Origin: JACCZR01 sp963830065
Lineage (GTDB): Bacteria > Actinomycetota > Thermoleophilia > Solirubrobacterales > Thermoleophilaceae
Direction of reading: 5' to 3'
DNA length: 64,000 bases
Assembly (NCBI GenBank): GCA_963830065.1
Contig: CAWHLA010000011.1
Location: 1-64,000, forward strand
This document shows, one piece after another, positions 57,347 to 64,000 of this stretch. Positions within the stretch are counted from its first letter, which is position 1; each line of letters begins with the position of its first letter. Position numbers and translations under genes: made by a program. The notes under the pieces were generated by a model, which made no database searches, was not told where the DNA came from, and worked only from the letters and a program-made list of their open reading frames with translations.

Positions 57347-58439
57347 GGAAGCTGCGGGCATCGACGCCGCCGCTCTGCGCTCGGAGTTCCCGGTTCTCGA
57401 CGAGCTCGCCTACCTCAACGCGGGGTCCAACGGCCCGTGCGCCGCTGCGCGCCCGGGCCGCGGCCGACGAGGCCGTGCGGGCCCAGGTCGAGGAGGGCCG
57501 CGGCGGGTCGGCGTTCTTCGGGCGGATGCTCGGCGCCGCGGACGACCTCCGCGCCCGGGTGGCCTCCGTCGTGAACTGCGACCCGACGAGATGGTGCTCA
57601 CCGGGTCGACTACCGACGGGGTGAACATCGTGCTCTCGGGCCTGGCGCTGGGGCCCGGAGACGAGGTGCTCACCAGCCACGATGAGCACCCCGGCCTGCT
57701 GGTCCCGCTCGCCGTCGGCGCGCGCCGGCGCGGCTACACGGTGCGGCAGGCGCCGTTCGCCGAGATCCCCCAGGAGGCCGGCTCGGCCAAGCTGGTCGCC
57801 TGCTCGCACGTGTCCTGGATCACGGGGGAGATCGTGGACGCAGAGGCGTTGGCCTCCACCGACGCGCTGGTGCTCCTCGACGGGGCGCAGGGCCTGGGCG
57901 CCGTTCCGGTCGACGTGCGGCGCCTGGACTGCGACTTCTACGCGGCGTCGGGTCAGAAGTGGATGTGTGGGCCGGTGGGCAGCGGGTTCCTCTACGTGCG
58001 CGAAGGCCGCCTCGACTCGCTCACGCCGGCGTGGCCGAACTTCGGCACCGTCGCTGACCCGGCACGCCCGCTCGAGGACGAAATGCGGGCGGGCGCCGAG
58101 CGCCTCGAGCTGGGCCTGAGGCCGCCTGAGCACACCGCCTGGTCGGCGGCCGCGCTCGACGTACTGGAGGCGGCGGGCTTCGCTGACGTCCTGGCCGCCG
58201 CGGCCGACGGCGCCGAGCGCCTGGCGGACCTCCTGCGCGAGAGCGGGCGCACCGTCGCCCCCCGGGGCCGGACCACGCTGGTCTCGTGGGACGAGCGCGA
58301 CCCGGAGGCGGTGGCCGAGCGCCTGCTGGGCTCCGGCGTCGTGGTCCGGCACCTGCCGGGCCGTCCTTACGTCAGGGCCTCCGTGGGCGCCTGGACGAGC
58401 GAGGGCGACATCGATCGCCTGCTCAGCGCGCTCGCCTGA
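57347..58439 (+). CDS. Class V PLP aminotransferase, two compensating frameshifts
   Basis: The start is unclear (no ATG, GTG or TTG just before LEAAGIDAAALRSEFPVLDE). The reading goes LAYLNAGSNGP, shifts near 57440 to LRARAAADEAVRAQVEEGRG, GSAFFGRMLGAADDLRARVA, and returns near 57583 to EMVLTGSTTDGVNIVLSGLA. The second half is intact: HVSWITGEIVDAEALASTDA, LVLLDGAQGLGAVPVDVRRL, FYAASGQKWMCGPVGSGFLY (PLP Lys), and RTTLVSWDERDPEAVAERLL. This is the NifS/epimerase-like fold; a lyase or transaminase role cannot be chosen. It is divergent from the glycosyltransferase 14 nt away. Confidence 0.7.
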
Positions 58440-58443
58440 ACGC

Positions 58444-58689
58444 CTACTTCGAGGTCATCACCACGAAGCCGAGCACGACCGCCCCGGCCAGCAGCAGTGC
58501 CCCGAACAGGCCGACGAGCACGAACAGGCCGGCGGGCACCATGTGCCCTGCTCGGCGGGAGTCGACCGCCCGGGTGGCGCCCAGGATGGCCAGCGAGGCG
58601 GCGAGCGTGACCGTCAGGCCGGCGGCAGCGGAGGACCACAGCACCTCCAGCAGGCCGTTCCAGTCCACCACCTCGGCGAGCGGCGTCAT
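58444..58689 (-). CDS. Small two-helix membrane protein after pit
   Basis: 81 residues: LEVLWSSAAAGLTVTLAASL, AILGATRAVDSRR, then GLFVLVGLFGALLLAGAVVL and GFVVMTSK. Its start overlaps the pit stop by one base (TGATG), so it is translated with the transporter. The function is unknown; it could modulate or assemble PiT. Confidence 0.6.
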   Translation of the reverse strand: MTPLAEVVDWNGLLEVLWSSAAAGLTVTLAASLAILGATRAVDSRRAGHMVPAGLFVLVGLFGALLLAGAVVLGFVVMTSK

Positions 58690-59798
58690 CAGCTCTCAGC
58701 CGCCGCGGTGACGGCCGGCCCACGCTGGACGCGCCGGACGAACAGCAGGGCAGCGCCGACCAGGATCAGCGCCGAGACCACGATGGCTCCCGCCGCCCCG
58801 GTGCCGAACAGCCGGGTAACGCCGTAGGTCACGCCGCCAATGCCCGCCGCGGCCGGCAGGGTCAGCACCCAGGCGGTGACGATGTTGCCCGCCACTCCCC
58901 AGCGCACGGCCGATAGCCGCTTGGCCGCCCCGGCGCCGATCACCCCGCCCGAGATGGTGTGCGTGGTTGACAGGGGGAAGCCCACGTGGCTGGAAGCGAG
59001 GATCACGGCGGCGCCGGCGCCCTGGGCGGCGTATCCCTGAGCGGCGTCCATCTTGTGGATGCGGCTCCCCATCGTCTTGATGATCCGCCAGCCTCCGACG
59101 TAGGTGCCCGCTGAGATCGCCACGGCCGAGGAGACGACCACCCAGGTGGGGACGTGGAAGTCGCTCTCCGCGATGGTGCCGTTGGCCACCAGCGCGAGGG
59201 TGATGACCCCCATGGTCTTCTGAGCGTCGTTGGTGCCGTGTGCGATCGCCAGCATGCCCCCGGAGACCAGCTGGCCGACGCGGAAGCCCTCGTTGACCGG
59301 TCCCGGGCGCAGCGCGCCGACCAGCCGGTAGGCCATCAGGATGCCCAGCCCCGCAACCGCGAATGCGAGTATCGGCGCGAGGATCGCCGGGACGATCACC
59401 TTGCCCACTAGGCCGGCGCCGATCACCGCCTGCGCGCCTTCGGCCACGAACGCCGCGCCGACCACGCCGCCGATCAGCGCGTGCGAAGAGCTGGAGGGCA
59501 GGCCGAAGTACCAGGTCACCAGGTTCCAGGCAATCGCGCCGATCAGGCCGGCGAAGACGATCAGCGGCGTGATCAGGTCGGCCTCGACGATGCCCTGAGC
59601 CACCGTGGCCGCCACCTCCAGCGACAGGAAGGCGCCGGCGAAATTGAGCACCGAGGCGAAGCCCACGGCGAGCTTGGGCGCCATCGCGCGCGTCGAGATC
59701 GACGTGGCCACCACGTTGGCCGTGTCGTGGAACCCGTTGGTGAAGTCGAAGGCGAGCGCCGCGGCCACGACGATCACCAGGATCAGATCGCCGTCCAC
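58689..59798 (-). CDS. PiT-type inorganic phosphate transporter
   Basis: 369 residues from GTG 59798. The two PiT signature repeats are present: FDFTNGFHDTANVVATSIST near the N-terminus with WYFGLPSSSSHALIGGVVGA, and in the second half GGMLAIAHGTNDAQKTMGVI with FPLSTTHTISGGVIGAGAAK. About ten membrane helices. It moves metal-phosphate with protons at low affinity. The DUF47 gene lies 4 nt upstream, the usual pairing. Confidence 0.92.
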   Translation of the reverse strand: MDGDLILVIVVAAALAFDFTNGFHDTANVVATSISTRAMAPKLAVGFASVLNFAGAFLSLEVAATVAQGIVEADLITPLIVFAGLIGAIAWNLVTWYFGLPSSSSHALIGGVVGAAFVAEGAQAVIGAGLVGKVIVPAILAPILAFAVAGLGILMAYRLVGALRPGPVNEGFRVGQLVSGGMLAIAHGTNDAQKTMGVITLALVANGTIAESDFHVPTWVVVSSAVAISAGTYVGGWRIIKTMGSRIHKMDAAQGYAAQGAGAAVILASSHVGFPLSTTHTISGGVIGAGAAKRLSAVRWGVAGNIVTAWVLTLPAAAGIGGVTYGVTRLFGTGAAGAIVVSALILVGAALLFVRRVQRGPAVTAAAES

Positions 59799-59802
59799 CC
59801 GC

Positions 59803-60435
59803 TCAGGAGTTCTTGATCACGATGCCTTCGAGGATGTTCGCGACCCGCTCGGTCGCGTCGATGGCCTGCTCGAGCCGCTCGTAGATGTCCTTCCAGCGAA
59901 TCACGACCATGGGGTCGATCCCGTCGTCGAACAGGGCGGCCATCGCCTCGCGGCTGATGCGGTCGCCGTCGTTCTCGAGCCGGTTGACCTCGACGGTGTA
60001 GTGCGAGATGTCCTTGAACCCGCGCATGCGCGGCATCGCCTCCGCGATCTGGCGGCAGGCCTGCAGCAAGACCTCGGCCAGCCGCACCGACTGCTCCATC
60101 GGCGCCTCGACCTTGTAGAGGATGAGGAAGTCGGCGGCCTCCTCGGTGAAGTCGACGACGTCGTCGAGGGCCGAGGCCAGGCCGTAGATGTCCTCGCGGT
60201 CGATCGGGGTGACGAACGTCTGGTTGAGCCGCTTGATGATGTCGTGCGTGATCCGGTCGCCCTCCTGCTCGGCGATCAGGATCTCGCGCGCGAGGTCGCT
60301 CTTCTCGGGGAAGTCGCGGATCATCTCGAGCAGCAGCTCGGCGGTCCGGACGATGTTGCCCGCCGCCTCCTCGAAGAGGTCGAAGAACTCGCGTTCCCCC
60401 GGTGCGATCAATCGCGAGAGGCGCAAGGCGGCCAC
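59803..60435 (-). CDS. DUF47/PhoU-like PiT accessory protein
   Basis: 210 residues from GTG 60435, which gives the normal family length; a longer frame to 60489 adds 18 unlikely residues. RLIAPGEREFFDLFEEAAGN, EQEGDRITHDIIKRLNQTFV, TPIDREDIYGLASALDDVVD, VNRLENDGDRISREAMAALF and WKDIYERLEQAIDATERVAN are the PhoU-like metal-binding helices (E-x-x-G-D-R repeats). It binds and regulates the neighbouring PiT transporter. Confidence 0.9.
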   Translation of the reverse strand: MAALRLSRLIAPGEREFFDLFEEAAGNIVRTAELLLEMIRDFPEKSDLAREILIAEQEGDRITHDIIKRLNQTFVTPIDREDIYGLASALDDVVDFTEEAADFLILYKVEAPMEQSVRLAEVLLQACRQIAEAMPRMRGFKDISHYTVEVNRLENDGDRISREAMAALFDDGIDPMVVIRWKDIYERLEQAIDATERVANILEGIVIKNS

Positions 60436-60495
60436 GCTACTAAAGATTCTCTGAGTTCCGTTTAGGCGGCCCCGCCCGCCGAGCACCACTGGACT

Positions 60496-60669
60496 ATGTG
60501 CTTCAAGCCGAATCAGAGGGAGTCGAGAGCGCAGGCCCGAGAGAGCCTGCGAAAGCGAGACGAGAGGACGCCCACCGAGGCGTCACGCGGGCCACGGGGA
60601 AATCGCGAGCCCGACCTCGATAAGCAGAAGCGCATCGAGCAGCGCCTGCTGAGTGTGGTCGGCAACTAG
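60496..60669 (+). CDS. 57-residue charged protein
   Basis: MCFKPNQRESRAQARESLRK, RDERTPTEASRGPRGNREPD, LDKQKRIEQRLLSVVGN. It is highly charged, probably disordered or DNA/RNA-binding, and of no known family. No clear ribosome-binding site. It ends just before the tRNA promoter. Existence is plausible but unproven. Confidence 0.35.
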   Translation: MCFKPNQRESRAQARESLRKRDERTPTEASRGPRGNREPDLDKQKRIEQRLLSVVGN

Positions 60670-60674
60670 AGCGG

Positions 60675-60680
60675 TATCCT
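60675..60680 (+). promoter_or_regulatory. -10 box of tRNA-Val
   Basis: TATCCT, 10 nt before the mature tRNA 5' end. No good -35 at 17 nt. Confidence 0.5.
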
Positions 60681-60690
60681 CGGCCGCCCG

Positions 60691-60763
60691 GGGCCGTTAG
60701 CTCAGTCGGGAGAGCGCCAGCTCGACAAGCTGGAGGTCGCTGGTTCGAGCCCAGCACGGCCCA
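60691..60763 (+). tRNA. tRNA-Val (anticodon GAC)
   Basis: 73 nt. Acceptor stem GGGCCGT/ACGGCCC, D stem GCTC/GAGC, anticodon stem CCAGC/GCTGG with loop TCGACAA (anticodon GAC), five-base variable loop, T arm GCTGG-TTCGAGC-CCAGC. Discriminator A; CCA is not encoded. It reads GUC and GUU codons for valine. An integrase gene ends just downstream, so its 3' end is a likely attachment site. Confidence 0.97.
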
Positions 60764-60774
60764 TCTCCGTGAAG

Positions 60775-60791
60775 CCCGCTCTCAGAGCGGG
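60775..60791. terminator. Perfect hairpin after tRNA-Val
   Basis: CCCGCTCTCAGAGCGGG, eight base pairs around one base, then TTT on the plus strand. It follows the tRNA by 11 nt. The integrase stop codon (60782) lies inside it, so the same stem may also end integrase transcription. Confidence 0.65.
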
Positions 60792-62066
60792 TTTCGTCGT
60801 TCTAGGGGCCGCGCGAAGGCTGCCGAGTCGGGCGTCGGCTGCGGGCTTGTGCCCATTGGTGCCCATTCAGCACCGGCTAGGACGCCCACCAGACGCTCAC
60901 CGGCGCCCCTCCGTCGCTTGCGGCCGACGACCTTCGTGTAGATGCGACAGCGCAAGCTTCGGGTCGGTGTGTCCGAGCTGGTCCATGACGTACACGGGGT
61001 CTTCCCCACGTTCGTACAGCAGCGAGGCGAACGTCCGTCGCAGGGTGTGGGGACTGACCGCGGGGAGCTGCGATTCCTCAAGCTGCTCGTTCGCGCGCTC
61101 CACCGCCCGTCGCAACATGCGACCCACGTTGGAGCGGCTATCGGGCTTGCCTGTCGAGGTGGCGAACACGTAGTCGTCAAGACGTACGTGGTGGGCCTTC
61201 GTCTTCCACGCGAACAGCTCCTCCCGTAGCTCGGGCCAGATGTCAACGACGCGCTCCCCAGCGTCCGTCTTGGACGCGCGAACGGTGATGCGCTCCGTGG
61301 CGAGGTCGACGTCGCGCCAGCGCAGCGCGAGCAGTTCTCCAACGCGCAGGCCGGCGCAAATGCCAGTGGCAACTATCGCCCTCATTCGAGGCGCCGGTGT
61401 CGTCGTCCCTCCGCGCTGGCCGCGCACCGAGGCGCCATCGAGGAGGGGCTTGACCTGGTCAGGGTCGAGCCATGTCCGCTGGGGTGTCGACGACTTCGCT
61501 CGACGTCGTCGACCTCGTGCCGGGTTAGCCGTGAGGTAGCCGTACTCAACAGCGACCTCGAGCACCTGGGCGAGCCTCGTGAGCGTCTTGTTGAGCGTGT
61601 TGGCCGCGAGCGTCCCTTCGCGGAGCTTGCGGGCGCGGTAGCGATCGACCTCCTCAACGGTGATCTCCGAGAGCCGGTGCCCAGCGAAGAACGGGAGGAG
61701 GTGGTGGGACAGCGCCCACGCGTAGTCCTCCTGGCTGCGAGGACGAAGCTCTCGGCGGTGGCGGTCGAACCACTCCGAGGCGAACTCGTGGAACGCCGGG
61801 TCGGGGGCAGGTTCGACGTGCTGTCGGCTCGGTGGTCGCCAGATTCCCCGACGAACGTCAGCCAGGACATTCTCGAGCTCCTCGTGCGCGCGCGCGACGG
61901 TTCCACCCTTCGATGTCAGTGCCGAGGGTCAGGTACTCGCGTCTCCGTAGGCGCGAAAGCGAAGCGCGAACGTCCTGCCCTTCGCCCCAGCGCGTTCGAC
62001 CACGGTGCCCGTCGCCTTGCGCGCCATCAGACGGCCCCGGTGGTCGCGCGTGAGGGTGAGCTTCAT
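60782..62066 (-). pseudogene. Tyrosine integrase of the tRNA-Val element, three frameshifts
   Basis: ATG 62066: MKLTLTRDHRGRLMARKATG, ALRFRAYGDA. A shift near 61940 leads to TLGTDIEGWNRRAR, one near 61890 to ENVLADVRRGIWRPP. The core-binding domain (FHEFASEWFDRHRRELRPRS, LSEITVEEVDRYRARKLREG) and catalytic domain (AGLRVGELLALRWRDVDLAT, SPHTLRRTFASLLYERGEDP, VMDQLGHTDPKLAL) follow. A third shift near 60950 leads to RIYTKVVGRKRR, with the catalytic Tyr, ending at 60782. All catalytic residues are present across frames. The (CG) repeat at 61890 again suggests indel-prone sequence. Confidence 0.7.
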
Positions 62067-62137
62067 GCGGTGCTCCTTTCGGTCGGAGCACCGGGCGGGA
62101 CGGCGGCGAAGTCGCGGAAGTAGATTCCGCGGCGCAT
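62063..62137 (-). CDS. 24-residue ORF coupled to the tRNA-Val integrase
   Basis: MRRGIYFRDFAAVPPGAPTE RSTA: ends with a TGA that overlaps the integrase ATG (ATGA), the same design as at 13931-14020. The GAAAGGAGC just before its stop is probably the integrase ribosome-binding site. The sequence has no relation to the 29-residue ORF, so the position, not the peptide, is conserved. Confidence 0.4.
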   Translation of the reverse strand: MRRGIYFRDFAAVPPGAPTERSTA

Positions 62138-62153
62138 CGGAGCTAATCCCTCC

Positions 62154-62216
62154 GGTGCCAGGCCCCCGGGCGTTTCCGCACCGCCGGGGCCACTTGTTTG
62201 ACGGGTCGACTCTAGG
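62154..62216. repeat. 63-bp hairpin element upstream of integrase (copy 2)
   Basis: Second copy of the element at 14108-14170, from GGTGCCAGGCCCCCGGGC to TCGACTCTAGG. The stem is GGCCCCCGGGCG and CGCCGGGGCC around TTTCCGCAC. Differences between copies fall mostly in the loop and at stem-compatible positions. Confidence 0.6.
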
Positions 62217-62352
62217 TCCTGTAGCGGTCCGCGGCAAGAGTCACCGCCGGTATCGGCCGCTTCCCCCCGAAACACACCCGTTTGCGGTGATGCGCGGACC
62301 CAATGTAGGTTCGTGCGACGGAAGCTCGCCCGACCCCCGAACGAGGAGTTCC

Positions 62353-63414
62353 ATGCGCCAGTCGATCTCGACGTGGAGGTTGCGGGTCGGTCCCGCCGTG
62401 GCGGTGATGGCACTGCTGGCGCTGACGGTGCCGGGGGTGGCCCCGGGGTCCAGCGATCCCTGCACCCAGACACTGTCCAATGCCGGGACCTCGACCGGAA
62501 GCTCGGTCCGCGACGTCATCTGTGGCACGAGCGGCAACGACACGCTCCTGGGCCGCGGTGGCAACGACGAGCTGCGCGGCTTTGGAGGAGACGACGATCT
62601 GAACGGAGGGATCGGTAACGACGAGCTGTTCGGCGCCGGTGGCAAGGACAGGCTTGACGGCGAGAGCGGTAACGACACGCTGAACGGGAGCTCCGGCAAC
62701 GACGTTTTGGAAGGGGGCAGCGCCGACGACGTGCTCACCGGCGGCACGGGCGACGACACTTATCTCGCGGGAAGCGGAGACGACAAGATCCTGGCTCGCG
62801 ACGGGGAGAACGACGGCCCCTTCGGTCTCAGCACTTGTGGCGATGGGACCGACAGCATCGACATGGACCTGGCCGACGCCGTCGTAACTGGCGCCTTCGT
62901 TGTCGCGCCCCTGGCGGTGAGTCTTACCTGCGAGAAGATCACCATCGGCGCGGTCAACGAAGGACCGAACGTCGGCATCTCGCGCCGCTCGCGGCGGGTC
63001 AGCCGGACTGGGCTGACGACGGTGCGGATCAGGTGCCCGCGCTCGCTGTCTTCGCGCTGTCGCGGCAGGCTGAAGCTTCAGCTCGCCAGCCGCCGTTCGC
63101 TGCGCCGCAGGGCCGCGCGCACTCGCTACAGCATTCGGCCTGGGACCTCGCGCAGCGTTTCCGTACGCCTCTCCCGAAGCGACCGGCGGACGCTCCGCCG
63201 ACGCCGGCGGGCCAGAGGGCCTGGTAACATCCGTCGGAGGACGGGACAGCCGACCCGGAAAGAAGACCACCACTCCGGCGTCAGGCTCATGGCGAGCGCT
63301 GAGCCAAGGGCTGTAGTGGAAGTCGATCTCGACCCGCCCCATCACCAGCTTGAGCCAGCCGCCTTGCGGGGTCGGCGTGTGCACCGCGTCGAGGAAGAGT
63401 CTGGCGCGATTTAG
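62353..63414 (+). CDS. Secreted RTX-like calcium-binding protein
   Basis: 353 residues as drawn. An AGGAG ribosome-binding site and signal (LRVGPAVAVMALLALTVPGV) lead into RTX nonapeptides: SGNDTLLGRGGNDELRGFGG, DDDLNGGIGNDELFGAGGKD, GNDTLNGSSGNDVLEGGSAD, DDVLTGGTGDDTYLAGSGDD. These G-G-x-G-x-D turns bind Ca2+ in a beta-roll outside the cell. A Cys-containing domain and an Arg/Ser-rich end follow. The last ~50 residues read antisense through a remnant of another family, so the natural stop was probably near 63230 and was lost by an indel. Confidence 0.75.
   Translation: MRQSISTWRLRVGPAVAVMALLALTVPGVAPGSSDPCTQTLSNAGTSTGSSVRDVICGTSGNDTLLGRGGNDELRGFGGDDDLNGGIGNDELFGAGGKDRLDGESGNDTLNGSSGNDVLEGGSADDVLTGGTGDDTYLAGSGDDKILARDGENDGPFGLSTCGDGTDSIDMDLADAVVTGAFVVAPLAVSLTCEKITIGAVNEGPNVGISRRSRRVSRTGLTTVRIRCPRSLSSRCRGRLKLQLASRRSLRRRAARTRYSIRPGTSRSVSVRLSRSDRRTLRRRRRARGPGNIRRRTGQPTRKEDHHSGVRLMASAEPRAVVEVDLDPPHHQLEPAALRGRRVHRVEEESGAI
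63313..63405 (-). pseudogene. C-terminal remnant of the 'EPEALDYP..GGWLKLVMG' family (copy 3)
   Basis: The minus strand reads RLFLDAVHTPTPQGGWLKLV, MGRVEIDFHY, matching copy 2 (14881-15200) almost word for word. The stop after FHY is missing, and the frame continues. Nothing of the first half is upstream. It lies antisense to the end of the RTX gene. Confidence 0.5.
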
Positions 63415-63426
63415 TTACGAGCCCCC

Positions 63427-63445
63427 GCAGCCCACTGGGGGCTGC
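63427..63445. terminator. Hairpin after the RTX gene
   Basis: GCAGCCC-ACTGG-GGGCTGC, seven base pairs. No T-run follows, so the function is tentative. Confidence 0.35.
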
Positions 63446-63604
63446 GAGGGCGGCACGGTGGCGTGACCCTCCGTGCACAGATCTAGAACGCGAATCGCTG
63501 TTCAAGGTTGACTGGTTTCCCTGCATTTGGGGTAGACCGCGCGCAGGTGGCGTGGCCCTCTCGTACGGACGGTGAAAGCCGAAGCACGGGAGGAGGTGAA
63601 GAGA

Positions 63605-63793
63605 GTGAAGAAGCGCATCGCGTTGCTCCTGTCGGCCATGGCGCTGGCGGCGAGTGGAGTGGCCGGAGCCGCCTCGGCCGCAGTTGACGTTGGTCCGGGC
63701 AAGGGAAACCCGGACACGAACCCGACGGGCAAGTGCTCGCCTGGGCAGAACAAGGACACGTCTCCGGGCGGGCTCAAGAAGTGCCCCGAGTAG
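63605..63793 (+). CDS. Small secreted protein
   Basis: 62 residues from GTG 63605, with GGAGG 8 nt upstream. A signal (KKRIALLLSAMALAASGVAG, cleavage after ..AASA) precedes a 38-residue Gly/Pro/Asn-rich mature part: DVGPGKGNPDTNPTGKCSPG, QNKDTSPGGLKKCPE. Two Cys could form one disulfide. It resembles tiny secreted proteins of Solirubrobacterales; the function is unknown. Confidence 0.55.
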   Translation: MKKRIALLLSAMALAASGVAGAASAAVDVGPGKGNPDTNPTGKCSPGQNKDTSPGGLKKCPE

Positions 63794-63805
63794 GCGGTTG
63801 AAATC

Positions 63806-63843
63806 GCGGTCAGGCCACGGCCGACGCGCCATGGCCTGACCGC
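63806..63843. repeat. 12-bp inverted repeat between two small secreted genes
   Basis: GCGGTCAGGCCA (63806-63817) and its exact reverse complement TGGCCTGACCGC (63832-63843), with a 14-nt loop. It lies 12 nt after one stop and 21 nt before the next ATG. It may be a terminator or an mRNA processing/stability stem setting unequal expression. Confidence 0.6.
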
Positions 63844-63864
63844 CACGACGCAGAGGAGCAAGAG

Positions 63865-64000
63865 ATGACCAAGGGACGCAAGACCATGGCTGCCCTGTTG
63901 GCGGCCGCAGCGCTCGGCGTGGCGGCAGTACCGGCCGCGACGGCCAGCCCCTCCCCGCCGACCAACGGCGGCAACGGCGCAGGCAGCAGCGGCAACTGCA
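63865..64000 (+). CDS. Small secreted protein (partial, cut by window end)
   Basis: 45 residues visible: a signal (MTKGRKTMAALLAAAALGVA, cleavage after ..AATA), then SPSPPTNGGNGAGSSGNC. GAGGAGC lies 8 nt upstream of ATG 63865. The layout is like the preceding gene, so the two may be a tandem family of Gly/Asn-rich exported peptides. Confidence 0.5.
   Translation, partial: MTKGRKTMAALLAAAALGVAAVPAATASPSPPTNGGNGAGSSGNC

Overview
The window is GC-rich bacterial chromosome. GTG and TTG starts are frequent and adjacent genes are tightly overlapped. The content points to Actinobacteria of the class Thermoleophilia (Solirubrobacterales-like). The evidence is the multi-copy SnoaL-like proteins that start MSQENVE and end GLSE, the secreted 'RRPTPAFVIA..LFVA' proteins with repeated 'S-x-D-I-x-N' motifs, and the gene complement (Fur/KatA, PiT/DUF47, argCJBD). 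This is an inference from family resemblance; no rRNA is present.

Layout. 1-3.2 kb: the end of a possible CobW-like GTPase gene, then an RRE/PqqD-like plus M50 zinc-metalloprotease gene and, upstream of it, an Ala/Asp-rich duplicated-repeat protein; together these look like a peptide-processing or export pair. 3.5-5.7 kb: a truncated universal stress gene, a methyltransferase and phage-type genes. 5.77-22.54 kb: an accreted mobile region. Three copies of an 11-bp core (at 5775, 12712 and 22530) sit beside integrase C-termini or in the 3' end of an rrf2 gene. They delimit what look like two integrated phage-like elements in tandem, both decayed (frameshifted integrase and terminase large subunit, HNH, terminase small-subunit-like genes, excisionase). 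Inside them lie three SnoaL/NTF2-fold gene arrays plus a single-gene unit (ten genes or remnants). The genes are separated by exactly 3 nt, and an almost invariant ~50-bp junction spans the end of one gene and the start of the next. Each unit begins at a -10 box 8-9 nt before its first ATG. A nuclease fragment, a CotH-type protein and a DUF2510 protein are also present.

22.5-44.5 kb: mostly ordinary chromosome. It holds Rrf2, VanZ, a NarX-type kinase, a molybdopterin oxidoreductase, an HDOD-LuxR regulator, gltX, nfo (endonuclease IV), a MerR operon, dnaE, a PAS-GGDEF-EAL protein, argG, a divergent catalase/Fur pair and an amino-acid dehydrogenase. 44.5-57.3 kb (minus strand): TreT-like glycosyltransferase, thrS, infC, rpmI, rplT, terminator, then a run of overlapping genes trmH-like, pheS, pheT, argC, argJ, argB, argD. 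57.3-60.5 kb: class V aminotransferase, then a PiT phosphate transporter with its DUF47 partner. 60.7-62.2 kb: tRNA-Val(GAC) followed by a frameshifted integrase. 62.3-64 kb: an RTX-like secreted protein and two small secreted proteins, the last cut by the window end.

Two cross-cutting signals matter for interpretation. First, many start codons lie 6-10 nt downstream of a TANNNT-like -10 hexamer, so leaderless transcription is probably common. Second, many genes, including plausible chromosomal ones, are broken by single-base indels, several in G or C homopolymers. Some apparent pseudogenes may therefore be assembly or sequencing errors.
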